Shown here: one piece after another, positions 8,436 through 16,850 of the stretch | Layout: each line of letters starts with the position of its first letter | Numbering within the stretch: position 1 is the stretch's first letter | From: Erysipelotrichaceae bacterium NK3D112 | Lineage (GTDB): Bacteria > Bacillota_I > Bacilli_A > Erysipelotrichales > Erysipelotrichaceae | DNA: 64,000 nt | NCBI GenBank assembly: GCA_000701725.1 | Contig: JNJQ01000001.1 | Location: forward strand, 124,001-188,000 | Direction of reading: 5' to 3' | Program-made: the position numbers and the translations under genes | Notes under the pieces: generated by a model | What the model was told of the DNA's origin: nothing | Databases searched by the model: none | The model's input: only the letters and a program-made list of their open reading frames with translations

Positions 8436-8837
8436 ATGAGCAATATTGAAAAAGTATGCACATTCCTGAAAGAAGCCGGAACTTATTATCTGGCAACCGT
8501 CGAAGGCGATCAGCCGCGTGTACGTCCGTTCGGAACAGCACACATCTTTGAAGGAAAGCTTTATTTCCAGACAGGTCTTATCAAACCCGTCGCAAAGCAG
8601 CTGGCTGCCAATCCGAAGGTAGAGATCTGCGCATTTGAAAAAGGCGTCTGGGTCAGAGTGGAAGGCGAAGCGGTTCTGGATGAAAGAATCGAAGCGCAGG
8701 AATCCATGCTGGCAGCTTATCCGAGCCTTGGCAACATGTACAAGGCTGGCGACGGCAATACAGCTGTTTATTATCTGAAGAATGCGAAGGCAACCTTCTC
8801 ATCCTTCACAGCAGCTCCTGAAACCGTTGAATTCTGA
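8436..8837 (+). CDS. pyridoxamine 5'-phosphate oxidase-family flavin-binding protein
   Basis: 133 residues from ATG 8436, which follows AGAGGTG; the longer open frame from 8328 has no ribosome site. The split-barrel flavin-binding fold shows in YLATVEGDQPRVRPFGTA, LYFQTGLIKPVAKQL and VWVRVEGEAVLDE. This is the small PNPOx-like family common in gut anaerobes. A specific substrate cannot be named. Confidence 0.88.
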   Translation: MSNIEKVCTFLKEAGTYYLATVEGDQPRVRPFGTAHIFEGKLYFQTGLIKPVAKQLAANPKVEICAFEKGVWVRVEGEAVLDERIEAQESMLAAYPSLGNMYKAGDGNTAVYYLKNAKATFSSFTAAPETVEF

Positions 8838-8860
8838 GCCGATCAGACAATTGCACAGCG

Positions 8861-8888
8861 AAGAAGAGGCCATGCGCCTCTTCTTTTT
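8861..8888 (+). terminator. rho-independent terminator
   Basis: Perfect 10-bp stem AAGAAGAGGC / GCCTCTTCTT with a CATGC loop, followed by TTTTT. It ends the flavin-protein gene. Confidence 0.88.
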
Positions 8889-8915
8889 GTATAATGGTAC
8901 GTGCAGGTGAAATGA

Positions 8916-9407
8916 ATGATTGAATTTGTCAGACTGGAAAATGATGAGAAAGAAATCGAAAGGATGTCCGCAATGGCCACCGCCATCGTACGTGAGCATT
9001 TTGACCCGCTGATCGGCAAAGAACAGAATGATTATATGCTTTCTCTGTTTCAGACACCTGGTGCGATTGCGGCTCAGCTTGCGGAAGGATACAGGTATTA
9101 TTCTGTCCGTAAGGACGGAGAGGATATCGGCTTTACGGCATTCTATCCGAAACAGGATGCGATGTATCTCAGCAAGTTCTATCTGTACCGGCAGGAGCGC
9201 GCCAAAGGCTATGCGCATGCAATGATGGAATTTGTTGAATCAGAGACACGCAAAGAGGGCCTGCAGGCAGTGGAACTGAATGTCAACCGCTTCAACAGCG
9301 CCGTTAAAGTATATGAAAAACTCGGCTTTGAAATTATCCGCGAAGAGAAAAACGAGATCGGTCACGGCTTCATCATGGATGACTATGTATTCAGAAAACA
9401 GCTTTGA
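8916..9407 (+). CDS. GNAT-family N-acetyltransferase
   Basis: 163 residues. It opens with MIEFVRLENDEKEIERMS. It carries the acetyl-CoA site in a variant form, LYRQERAKGYAHAMMEFVE, with R-x4-G-Y replacing R-x2-G-x-G/A. The strand AVELNVNRFNSAVKVYEKLGFEIIREE, typical of GNAT motif B, follows. The preceding TATAAT and AGGTGA give it its own promoter. The next gene starts 18 nt downstream, so the two are probably cotranscribed. The substrate is unknown. Confidence 0.88.
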   Translation: MIEFVRLENDEKEIERMSAMATAIVREHFDPLIGKEQNDYMLSLFQTPGAIAAQLAEGYRYYSVRKDGEDIGFTAFYPKQDAMYLSKFYLYRQERAKGYAHAMMEFVESETRKEGLQAVELNVNRFNSAVKVYEKLGFEIIREEKNEIGHGFIMDDYVFRKQL

Positions 9408-9424
9408 AAAGGAGAACAGAAATC

Positions 9425-9856
9425 ATGAGCAGTTATACAGATAAAGTGAAGGAACTCAGAGCACAGCTCAAACCCAACGGAATGCCGGCTTTCAACTGTG
9501 CGCAGACATGCGTCATGGCAATGGCCCCGGAAACAGGCCTCGACGAGGAAATACTCAAGAAACTGGCCGAGCATTTCGGCGGCGGCATGAAGATGGGATC
9601 GGTATGCGGCGCCTATACCGGCGGACTGATGCTGCTGGGACTGGCGGGAATTGATGACAATGAATCGCGCAACCGCTTCATTCATTCCATGCGTGAAAGA
9701 CATGAGCAGATGATGGACTGCAGGGATCTTCTCAAAGCCAATGCCGCAAGGGGAGGCGACAAGAAGACTCATTGCGACAGAATGATTCTGGACGCGGTTG
9801 AAATCCTTGAGGAAATCATTGCCGAAAAGAAACAGAGAGAAGAAAACTTCATTTAA
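9425..9856 (+). CDS. C_GCAxxG_C_C-family redox protein
   Basis: 143 residues starting at ATG 9425 behind AAAGGAGA. Four conserved Cys contexts match the C_GCAxxG_C_C family: FNCAQTCVMA, GSVCGAYTGG, MMDCRDLL and THCDRMILDA. The family is probably a redox or metal-cluster protein of anaerobes, but its reaction is not established. It follows the GNAT gene closely, suggesting one operon. Confidence 0.88.
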   Translation: MSSYTDKVKELRAQLKPNGMPAFNCAQTCVMAMAPETGLDEEILKKLAEHFGGGMKMGSVCGAYTGGLMLLGLAGIDDNESRNRFIHSMRERHEQMMDCRDLLKANAARGGDKKTHCDRMILDAVEILEEIIAEKKQREENFI

Positions 9857-9860
9857 AAAA

Positions 9861-9889
9861 AGGGAGACAGCCATTGTGACTGTCTCCTT
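9861..9889 (+). terminator. terminator
   Basis: GGAGACAG (9863-9870) pairs with CTGTCTCC (9880-9887). A preceding A-run lets it work in both directions for the convergent SDR gene. Confidence 0.75.
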
Positions 9890-9905
9890 ACTGTTTCAAT
9901 CAGGC

Positions 9906-10730
9906 TCAGAAACCGGTGCTTTCGGAATCCGCTTTGAATTCATTGGCTTCGGCGATTCTGCCTTCAGCTGTTGTGACAACCGCCTTGACGGCATCAGCGC
10001 CAAGCAGAAGTCTGAATGGTGCCTTTTCGGCATATGCCATTCTGTAAATCAGTTCGCCGGCTTTCATCGGATCGCCCGGCTGCTGTCTCTTGTTTACTGC
10101 ATTGGCATTCTTCCATGTGGAATCCTTGTAGGCATCAACCTTGAGCGGCGCACTCTTGAGCGCTTCATCATAGAAGTGGGTGCGGAAGGAGCCCGGTTCA
10201 ATGACCATGACACGGATGCCAAGCGGAGCCAGCTCCTTGCAAAGACCGTCTGTCAGAAGGTCCAGAGCAGCTTTTGAAGATGCATAGTATCCGGAACCGA
10301 CGGCGGAGCGCTCAGCGGCGATGGAGGTTGTGTTCATGATGACGCCTTCGCCTTTTTCTCTTAAGACGGGAAGAACTTCCTTGATCATGTTGATGGGACC
10401 GAAGAGATTTGTTTCGAATAATTCACGGATGGCTTCGTCCTCACCTTCCTCAACAGAGGAACGGTAGCCGTGGCCGGCATTGTTGATCAGAACGTCAATG
10501 GTTCCGAACTTTTCGATTGTCTTTTCAACCAGAGCCTTCATAGCCTCACGGTCGCTCATATCCAGAGTGAGCGGCAGGCATGTGTCGGGATAATCCTTTG
10601 CAATGCCTTCAAGTTTGGAAAGGGATCTGGCTGTGATGACGGCATTGTCGCCGTGTGAGAGCACCGCTCTGGCAATACCTTCGCCGATACCGCCTGCGCT
10701 GGCGCCTGTGATAATCCATGTTCTGTTCAT
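9906..10730 (-). CDS. short-chain dehydrogenase/reductase
   Basis: 274 residues from the ATG at 10730, which follows AGGAGG. SDR motifs are complete: cofactor loop TGASAGGIGEGIA, NNAGHGY, catalytic Ser in MNTTSIAAE, and YYASSKAALD with the catalytic YxxxK. The PG motif EPGSFRTHFYDE also fits classical SDRs. It oxidises or reduces an unknown alcohol or ketone with NAD(P). The LysR-type gene just upstream on the same strand could be its regulator. Confidence 0.93.
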   Translation of the reverse strand: MNRTWIITGASAGGIGEGIARAVLSHGDNAVITARSLSKLEGIAKDYPDTCLPLTLDMSDREAMKALVEKTIEKFGTIDVLINNAGHGYRSSVEEGEDEAIRELFETNLFGPINMIKEVLPVLREKGEGVIMNTTSIAAERSAVGSGYYASSKAALDLLTDGLCKELAPLGIRVMVIEPGSFRTHFYDEALKSAPLKVDAYKDSTWKNANAVNKRQQPGDPMKAGELIYRMAYAEKAPFRLLLGADAVKAVVTTAEGRIAEANEFKADSESTGF

Positions 10731-10803
10731 ATATTCCTCCTGGTATCTGCTGCAATTACAATATAGCTTCACAGAATGATGAAGAGAAGTCTCAGATATG
10801 AAA

Positions 10804-10831
10804 TGAGTGTATACAAAACCGTATACACTCA
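10804..10831. promoter_or_regulatory. 11-bp perfect inverted repeat at the LysR stop codon
   Basis: TGAGTGTATAC (10804-10814) and GTATACACTCA (10821-10831) form a perfect 11-bp stem around AAAACC. It contains the stop codon of the LysR gene. The tail on the minus strand is not a strong T-run, so it could be a weak terminator or a regulator-binding site ahead of the SDR gene. Confidence 0.5.
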
Positions 10832-11713
10832 GTCTTTGAGACAGGAGATGAAGCGCCTGACCTTCTCATCCGGAAACAGGCTGTAAAGAATGCCGTAGGG
10901 CAGACAGTGGTCCCATTCCATGGGAATCATTTTCATGGCCGGATGGGCTTTCATCCATTTTTCGCTGATGAGCAGCACCGCGCCGGTCTCCTCCGCATAG
11001 TTGAATGTGTCCATATCATACATATCAAAATCATGAATCCGGATATCCGGATACAGGGAAACAAGTTCCTTTCTGATCAGATCCATCTCTTCCATATGAC
11101 CCTCACGCATGATCATGACTTCCTGATCCGACAGATCAGAAGGCGTCAATGTTTCAAGTTTACGGAAAGGGTGGCGCAGCGATACGGCCGCATTGATGGG
11201 AACCTGTTCCAGAACAATGCCGTCGCAGCCGCGGTATTTCAGATGAACCGGATCAGTCACACCGCAGATCACGTCAATTTCCCTGCCGAAATGGCGGAAT
11301 AGATCACTGACCGCCTGCGATGAATTGGCGAAAGGCACGATCTGGATTTTTACCTGCGGCCATTTCTCATAGATCGTTTCCCAGAACCGGGTGATTGTGT
11401 CAGCCGGTGAGACAGGAGATGTGCCGACGCGGATAATCTGATCGTTTGCGTCATTGATCCGTCTGGCTCTTCTTAATGCATTGTCCGCATCACTCAGCAA
11501 TAATCGTCCGTCCTGATAAAGCGATTCACCGGCCTTTGTCAGTTTAAGGCCTCTCGGAGTGCGCTCAAAAAGAGGCACATCCGCTTCCTCTTCCAGCATG
11601 TTGATCTGCTTGATCAGTGCGGAAGGGGTGATGTACATCGCTTCGGCCGCCTTGTGGAAACTGCCCGCATCGGCGGTTCGTATGAATGCTTCAAGGTATT
11701 TCAGATTCAGCAT
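10829..11713 (-). CDS. LysR-family transcriptional regulator
   Basis: 294 residues. The N-terminal winged helix-turn-helix is clear (LEAFIRTADAGSFHKAAEAMYITPSALIKQI, then EEEADVPLFERTPRGLKLTKAG), followed by the periplasmic-binding-like effector domain. The target is probably the SDR gene, which lies directly downstream in the same direction rather than divergently. A TATAAT and the ribosome site AGAGGA stand before the start. Confidence 0.93.
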   Translation of the reverse strand: MLNLKYLEAFIRTADAGSFHKAAEAMYITPSALIKQINMLEEEADVPLFERTPRGLKLTKAGESLYQDGRLLLSDADNALRRARRINDANDQIIRVGTSPVSPADTITRFWETIYEKWPQVKIQIVPFANSSQAVSDLFRHFGREIDVICGVTDPVHLKYRGCDGIVLEQVPINAAVSLRHPFRKLETLTPSDLSDQEVMIMREGHMEEMDLIRKELVSLYPDIRIHDFDMYDMDTFNYAEETGAVLLISEKWMKAHPAMKMIPMEWDHCLPYGILYSLFPDEKVRRFISCLKD

Positions 11714-11796
11714 GACTCATCCTCTGTTTACTGAAAGTATTATACTCGAGAGATGCGCTCAAACACAATCCGGGTATCGTTAAATTGTGATGCATG

Positions 11797-11827
11797 AAAA
11801 AAATTCCCGGAACAGCTCCGGGAATCT
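11797..11827 (-). terminator. terminator of the hydrolase gene
   Basis: ATTCCCGGA (11803-11811) and TCCGGGAAT (11817-11825) form a 9-bp stem; the A-run at 11797-11802 becomes the U-run on the minus strand. Confidence 0.85.
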
Positions 11828-11841
11828 GATTGAACAATGGA

Positions 11842-12771
11842 TTACATGCCGACGGAATCGAAGAAGTCGATGATGCCCTGTTCGACGACTTCCTTGATAT
11901 CACCGTAATTATGGATTTCGTGACGGTAGCCGGTATAGAGCACGGTGGTCACGTCATGGCCTGTGTCTGTGAGCCAGTTTGCGCACTGATATACGCCTGT
12001 GCCATACTGGCCGACCGGGTCCTGGTCGCCGGCAATATTATAGATCGGCAGTTCGACAGGAACTTTCTTTGCCCATTCCTCACCGGTGATGTCCTGCATC
12101 ATCTGCATGAAGTAAAGCCATGCGCGGTTTGTGGTCGGCTTGGTGAATGCGTCAAACGGATCCGCCGCGTGGTCATTCTGCACATACGGATCATCGCAGA
12201 TCCACTCATTGCCAAGCTTTACACCCTCAGGGATTCTTGCGAACATCCAGCCCATGAACTGTCCGCCGAGAGTCGGATCAGCGCCTTCGCCCTGACCTTC
12301 ATCAACGAGCTTCTGAACAACGGCGATATTGTTTTCCAGATTGGGCCATACACCGGTTGTGCCGCAGATTGTCGCAGCGGTCAGATCCTCACCGAATCTG
12401 GCCATGTACATTCTTGTGATGAAGGAGCCCATGGAATGGCCGAACATGAAGTAAGGCAGATCCGGATACTTCTCAACCGTGAGGTCATGGAGTTTCTTTT
12501 CATCCATGACCATGGTTTCAAAGCCCTTGTCTCCCCAGTCGCCCCATTTGTCATTTTCGACGGCTGTCTTGCCGTGGCCGACATGGTCATCGGCAGCGAC
12601 GATATAGCCGGCCTCCATGAAGCTTGTGATCATGTGAAGATATCTTCTGGAATGTTCGCCGAAGCCATGGATCAGCTGAATGATGCCGACTGGTTTGCAC
12701 GCAGGCACATAAATCCAGCCGTAAACGGTGTCGCGCTCATTGAATGATGAAAAAGTGATTTCATGAAGCAT
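11842..12771 (-). CDS. alpha/beta hydrolase, monoacylglycerol lipase-like
   Basis: 309 residues from the ATG at 12771, chosen for its CGGAGG ribosome site; the frame is open further upstream without one. The Hydrolase_4 family shows in IIQLIHGFGEHSRRY (oxyanion region), DDHVGHGKT, nucleophile elbow GHSMGS, the acid in GDQDPVG and a late His in HEIHNYGD. It has no signal peptide, so it acts in the cytosol on an unknown ester or lipid. It is divergent from aspartokinase. Confidence 0.9.
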   Translation of the reverse strand: MLHEITFSSFNERDTVYGWIYVPACKPVGIIQLIHGFGEHSRRYLHMITSFMEAGYIVAADDHVGHGKTAVENDKWGDWGDKGFETMVMDEKKLHDLTVEKYPDLPYFMFGHSMGSFITRMYMARFGEDLTAATICGTTGVWPNLENNIAVVQKLVDEGQGEGADPTLGGQFMGWMFARIPEGVKLGNEWICDDPYVQNDHAADPFDAFTKPTTNRAWLYFMQMMQDITGEEWAKKVPVELPIYNIAGDQDPVGQYGTGVYQCANWLTDTGHDVTTVLYTGYRHEIHNYGDIKEVVEQGIIDFFDSVGM

Positions 12772-12921
12772 ATTATGATCCTCCGTTCTTATAGATGCTT
12801 TGTTAATTCCATCATAGCACGAAGGCGCCTGAAGCGAGTGCGTATGACCGATATTTCTGAACTTCATTGACTGATTGTCAATGAGCAAATATAATTGCAT
12901 GGACTTACTGGAAGGTTATGC

Positions 12922-14238
12922 ATGAAAACAGTGAAATTCGGAGGCACATCCCTCGCTTCAGCTGAGATGATGAAGCATTGTGCAGACATATTGAAAAGCG
13001 ATGACGCCAGAAGATACGTGATTGTTTCAGCCCCTGGAAAACGCTTTGACGGGGACATCAAGGTCACCGATCTTCTGTACCGGATCTATTCCGAGGTGCT
13101 CAATGATTATGATCCTGAACCGACCCTGATGGTCATTTATCAGAGGTTCAGCGAAATCATCGAAGGACTCGGCATTGAGTTTGATCTTGACAAAGAATTT
13201 GATGAGATCCGCAGCAAACTCAGCCCTGACCTCAATCCCAACTGGCTTGCGTCCAGAGGGGAATACCTCAATGCGAAAATCTTCGCGGCGTATCTGGGAT
13301 GGCCGTTTATCGATGCCAAGGATCTGATCATCTTCAAGGAGAATCATATCCTTTCCCATCATCTGACATACAAGGTCGCAGGGGAGGTCCTCTCCGACTT
13401 CTCCCACGCGGTGATTCCCGGCTTCTATGGTGCGGACACGCATGGCGAAATCACGACATTCACAAGAGGCGGCTCGGATGTGACCGGCGCCGTCATTGCC
13501 AGAAGCGTGAAGGCAAGCCTTTATGAGAACTGGACCGATGTCTCCGGTGTCATGACAGCCGACCCGCGCATCATTGACAATCCCAAACAGGTCAAATGGA
13601 TCAGCTACCGCGAACTGCGTGAGCTTTCCTACATGGGCGCATCCGTGCTTCACGAGGATGCTATCCTGCCGATCCGCTCCAGCGGCATTCCCATCCAGAT
13701 CCGCAACACGATGGATCCCGATGCCGAAGGCACGATGATCGTTTCCAGATATCCGTTTGATATGAACAAGCATCCGGTCACCGGCATTGCCGGCAAGAAG
13801 GGATTCTCAAACCTGCAGATTGAAATGGCCCTGATGAACACCCAGGTGGGATTCGGCGCAAGGGTATTGGAGATCATTGCCGAAAACGGCATCTCCTATG
13901 AACATACCCCGACTTCCATCGATATTATCTCCGTCATTGCCGAAACCAGATATTTCGAGAAATGCCGCTCCAAAATCATCATGGAGATTGACCGTGAGTT
14001 CCATCCCGACAAGCTGTTCATCGAAGACGGCATGGCCCTTGTCACAGTCGTCGGCGAAGGTATCTCAACCAATGTCGGTGTGGCTGCCAAGGTTCTTCAG
14101 ATCATCTCCAATGCGGGCATCAACGTGCGCATGATCGATGCCGGCTGTTCCGAGCTGAACATCATCATCGGCATCAACGAGACCGATTATGAGAAAACCA
14201 TCAAAGCCCTCTATGACGGGCTCCACGAGTACTTCTGA
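12922..14238 (+). CDS. lysC: aspartokinase
   Basis: 438 residues from the ATG at 12922, which follows GGAAGG. The kinase domain begins with the KFGGTSLA signature and contains TRGGSDVTGAVIA. Two ACT domains follow (QVGFGARVLEIIAENGISYEH and VGEGISTNVGVAAKVLQIIS). It phosphorylates aspartate, the first step to lysine, threonine and methionine, and the ACT domains imply feedback control. The gene stands alone. Its 3' end lies 30 bp from the left tip of the Tn7-like element, so it may be the attachment-site gene. The symbol follows the monofunctional enzyme; the isozyme class is not certain. Confidence 0.93.
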   Translation: MKTVKFGGTSLASAEMMKHCADILKSDDARRYVIVSAPGKRFDGDIKVTDLLYRIYSEVLNDYDPEPTLMVIYQRFSEIIEGLGIEFDLDKEFDEIRSKLSPDLNPNWLASRGEYLNAKIFAAYLGWPFIDAKDLIIFKENHILSHHLTYKVAGEVLSDFSHAVIPGFYGADTHGEITTFTRGGSDVTGAVIARSVKASLYENWTDVSGVMTADPRIIDNPKQVKWISYRELRELSYMGASVLHEDAILPIRSSGIPIQIRNTMDPDAEGTMIVSRYPFDMNKHPVTGIAGKKGFSNLQIEMALMNTQVGFGARVLEIIAENGISYEHTPTSIDIISVIAETRYFEKCRSKIIMEIDREFHPDKLFIEDGMALVTVVGEGISTNVGVAAKVLQIISNAGINVRMIDAGCSELNIIIGINETDYEKTIKALYDGLHEYF

Positions 14239-14263
14239 GCACATGGAAACATGTGCTTTTAAA
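14238..14263 (+). terminator. aspartokinase terminator, next to the transposon insertion
   Basis: AGCACATG (14238-14245), loop GAAA, CATGTGCT (14250-14257), then TTT. The stem overlaps the stop codon. The target duplication begins at 14264, so the transposon left this terminator intact. Confidence 0.8.
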
Positions 14264-14268
14264 ATATT
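14264..14268. repeat. target-site duplication, left copy
   Basis: ATATT directly precedes the TGT tip of the element; the same five bases directly follow the ACA tip at 29219-29223. Five bases is the Tn7-family duplication length. Confidence 0.9.
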
Positions 14269-14295
14269 TGTTAATTTAAGATAAATAATGAAAAT
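14269..14295 (+). repeat. left terminal inverted repeat, outermost TnsB-like site
   Basis: It begins TGTTAATTTAAGATAAAT and matches the reverse complement of 29192-29218 at 24 of 27 positions. Confidence 0.92.
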
Positions 14296-14378
14296 ATGAG
14301 CGGTATAAACAGTCAGGTTTTATCGCTCTTTTTACTGTTCATCGATTTCATCAATTTCACGAAATAACTTAAACAGTG

Positions 14379-14400
14379 ATTTAATAAATAATAGAAAATG
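14379..14400 (+). repeat. second left-end TnsB-like site
   Basis: ATTTAATAAATAATAGAAAA follows the same pattern as the outer repeat, ATTTAAGATAAATAATGAAA, with small gaps. Confidence 0.55.
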
Positions 14401-14406
14401 TAAACG

Positions 14407-14428
14407 AAATTAGATAAAAATGATAGAA
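14407..14428 (+). repeat. third left-end TnsB-like site, overlapping a promoter
   Basis: AAATTAGATAAAAATGATAG resembles the end repeat. It overlaps the extended -10 TGATAGAAT (14421-14429) that would serve the first tniQ gene. Confidence 0.45.
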
Positions 14429-14429
14429 T
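14421..14429 (+). promoter_or_regulatory. extended -10 promoter of the tniQ pair
   Basis: TGATAGAAT, 28 nt before the ATG at 14458. It lies within the transposon end, so TnsB bound to the end could block transcription of the target selectors. Confidence 0.5.
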
Positions 14430-14451
14430 ATTTGCAGAATTGGATTAAACC

Positions 14452-15636
14452 GTGAAAATGAATAAATTTCTGCACAGCATGCCATTCGAACATCTTCGAT
14501 GGAGTGAGAAATGGGTGCTTCCAACTGAAACAGAGTATTCGACATTGCAGCGATTTTTGATGATCAATGAAATCAGCTATGCACAGTACCGCAGGCTTAC
14601 GGGAAAAAGCTTCTCCGACTCAGCAGTTCACTCAGGAAATGATCTGTTTTCAAGACCCCGGCGAACAACCAGACGTGCAATTTTTAGAACACCGGATTCA
14701 TCTACATTGCGAATATGTCCAAAATGTCTGAGATTGTCCTTTATAAGCTCATTGCATCAGAACTTACTGTACGATACATGTTTTCTCTGCGGAACAAAGC
14801 TTGTTAATACAGAACTGTCATATAGCCGAATGTATAAGGCTTATGAGTTGAGTAAGTGGAATATTCTTGATCTGTTTAACATTCATATCAACATATATGA
14901 TGTCCTGAAATACATTCCGAGATTATCAGCAGAAATTGAAACCGCGCTCCAAAAAGACCTATTCACAGGCTGTAAAGACATGGTTTTGTGTCAATTTGAT
15001 AATAACCCCATAGATTATTCCGGATTTCGCAGATTGCTGCGGGCAAAACCTGTTTATGAAAAGACTCTTGATGATATTCACACGGAATTCTTCCGGTTAT
15101 CGAGACAATTGATCGATATTGCCAATTATGTGGATTATGATGCCAGATCCCGAATGAATAAAAGAATCAGCACTATTGAGTCATTATCAGATTTGAAAAT
15201 GCTTTTACAGATCCTGCTGTGGGATTGGAGGGCAAACAATTATGATCGCCTTTTTACAATTACATCTACGCTTGAACTTTATCGCACTGTCTTAATGGAT
15301 CTTTTCGAAAACGCCTCAACATTCTCGCATCGTAAAACCTCAGCTACAATAGGATTGCGAATGGCGGTTTATGATGATCAGTCGCGAGGGCAGACACTGG
15401 ATGAAATTTCAGGGCTCGTGAACACTTACGTTTCATCCGATAAATTGCCAGAAGGTTACGAATTGCCGGTTAATGCCGTTGTGTCTCTTGTGATTTGCAA
15501 TCACTATATCCGATTGATTAATGATCATTCAGATTTTATTAGACCTACAATGACTCAACTAATTGAAAAAAATCCGCCTTTTATAATTGTTGCATTATCC
15601 CACAATAACGTCTTATCGGTTAGAATGATGGTATGA
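14452..15636 (+). CDS. tniQ: TniQ/TnsD-like target-selection protein, first copy
   Basis: About 394 residues. A GTG at 14452 and an ATG at 14458 are both possible starts; neither has a good ribosome site. The N-terminal part has the TniQ zinc ribbon: CPKC at about residues 86-89, the RLSFISSLHQ segment, then CFLCG at about 108-112, the C-x2-C...H...C-x2-C arrangement. The C-terminal part is helical and has no motif I recognise. TniQ/TnsD proteins bind target DNA and recruit TnsC. It overlaps the next gene by ATGA. It is shorter than Tn7 TnsD (about 508 residues), so any DNA-recognition part is compact. Confidence 0.8.
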   Translation: MKMNKFLHSMPFEHLRWSEKWVLPTETEYSTLQRFLMINEISYAQYRRLTGKSFSDSAVHSGNDLFSRPRRTTRRAIFRTPDSSTLRICPKCLRLSFISSLHQNLLYDTCFLCGTKLVNTELSYSRMYKAYELSKWNILDLFNIHINIYDVLKYIPRLSAEIETALQKDLFTGCKDMVLCQFDNNPIDYSGFRRLLRAKPVYEKTLDDIHTEFFRLSRQLIDIANYVDYDARSRMNKRISTIESLSDLKMLLQILLWDWRANNYDRLFTITSTLELYRTVLMDLFENASTFSHRKTSATIGLRMAVYDDQSRGQTLDEISGLVNTYVSSDKLPEGYELPVNAVVSLVICNHYIRLINDHSDFIRPTMTQLIEKNPPFIIVALSHNNVLSVRMMV

Positions 15637-16850
15637 CAAGCGTTAAATTTAGATGGTCAGACGAATGGAGACTGCCCTCCGAATTGCCGGAGGCAACCAA
15701 ATCGCGTTTTCTCTGGATTAATTATTGTTCCTGGGTGAGATATGAGAATTCCGTTCGTGACGGCGAAGCTGAAGAAGTTTTTATTGATCATAAGGATAAC
15801 AAGCTGTCAGTTGAAATCGGCTATTCGCGTGATTATACAAGCTTACAACTTACAAACAACACCATACGCATATGTCCCAACTGTATGAAATATGGTTTTG
15901 TGTCGAAGTATCATCAGTTGTTATGCTACGATACATGCTTTGTCTGCGGAACTGAATTGGTCGATACGTCATGTGAAAAACTCACTTCTTCTCTTCCGTA
16001 TCACTATAAGGAGCATGACATAACAGAGGAATACCCGGTTTTGCGACCTGATGTAATGCTGGTTGGCATAAATGATTTTAAAAAAGAAGTAAAGAGCAAA
16101 TTGAAAAAAGTGAAATTCGGCAATCTGCCGGTTGTCACGTATTACTCAAATGGATCGGGCTGGAGTCATAATTCGGAAATCTTTTTCGATATTCTCAATA
16201 TTGTTCCTTTGAGTATTATTGACAGCAGACGGAATTGGAATTCGGAATATAACTCACTGATTGAGTCGATAGCAGAAAGCTATGTTTCATACAAGAAAGC
16301 AGCAGATACTGTCTATCATACGAAAACATGGTTCAACGGATCGATAGACGAGTACAAAAAGGAAGTAGTCCGGCGGATTACACAATATCCTGATGGTTTT
16401 CATGAAGCAGTCAGAATATATGCACTTCGTAATATATTCAACGGTTACTCACCTGAAGAAGTCCTCCTTGGATTTAAAAACGGGAGTTCTGAATATGGAC
16501 TGACCAAAAGGATAGTCTTTGCGAGCAAATATGTATTTAAGAATTACGAAAAAGTATGGGCTGTTTCTAATGACATGCTCATGAAAAATATTAGAAAACC
16601 TGATATTCATGGAAAATATAATGTTAGCGGTCTCGTTGGCAAAACTTGTTACGGAGCAAAAAGGGGTGACTCTGCAGAAGAATATGCCAGAAAAGCCCAT
16701 ATGTCAGCTATGATCAACTATTATTTTATGAATGCGGCGGTGGGAGCAAACTATCTCCTGAACAATGGATCAGAGGAAATCCGGCAATCACTATTTTGCA
16801 TCGTTGACAATGAAGATGGGACACTAACGCTACGCCATATGCTACTGTGA
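15633..16850 (+). CDS. tniQ: TniQ/TnsD-like target-selection protein, second copy
   Basis: 405 residues. It is related to the first copy in the N-terminal region: W-(S)-(D/E)-W-x-LP near the start, and a zinc ribbon CPNC (about residues 80-83), YGFVSKYHQLLCYDTCFVCG. The downstream halves of the two proteins differ markedly, consistent with two different target partners. It overlaps the first by four bases, so the pair is made together. One may direct insertion to a fixed chromosomal site and the other to another target, as TnsD and TnsE do in Tn7; this is inference. Confidence 0.8.
   Translation: MTSVKFRWSDEWRLPSELPEATKSRFLWINYCSWVRYENSVRDGEAEEVFIDHKDNKLSVEIGYSRDYTSLQLTNNTIRICPNCMKYGFVSKYHQLLCYDTCFVCGTELVDTSCEKLTSSLPYHYKEHDITEEYPVLRPDVMLVGINDFKKEVKSKLKKVKFGNLPVVTYYSNGSGWSHNSEIFFDILNIVPLSIIDSRRNWNSEYNSLIESIAESYVSYKKAADTVYHTKTWFNGSIDEYKKEVVRRITQYPDGFHEAVRIYALRNIFNGYSPEEVLLGFKNGSSEYGLTKRIVFASKYVFKNYEKVWAVSNDMLMKNIRKPDIHGKYNVSGLVGKTCYGAKRGDSAEEYARKAHMSAMINYYFMNAAVGANYLLNNGSEEIRQSLFCIVDNEDGTLTLRHMLL

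Noticed and set aside
14236-14268. tRNA or glmS attachment site for the element
   Set aside because: No tRNA or glmS gene lies near either end; the only gene end at the left tip is aspartokinase.
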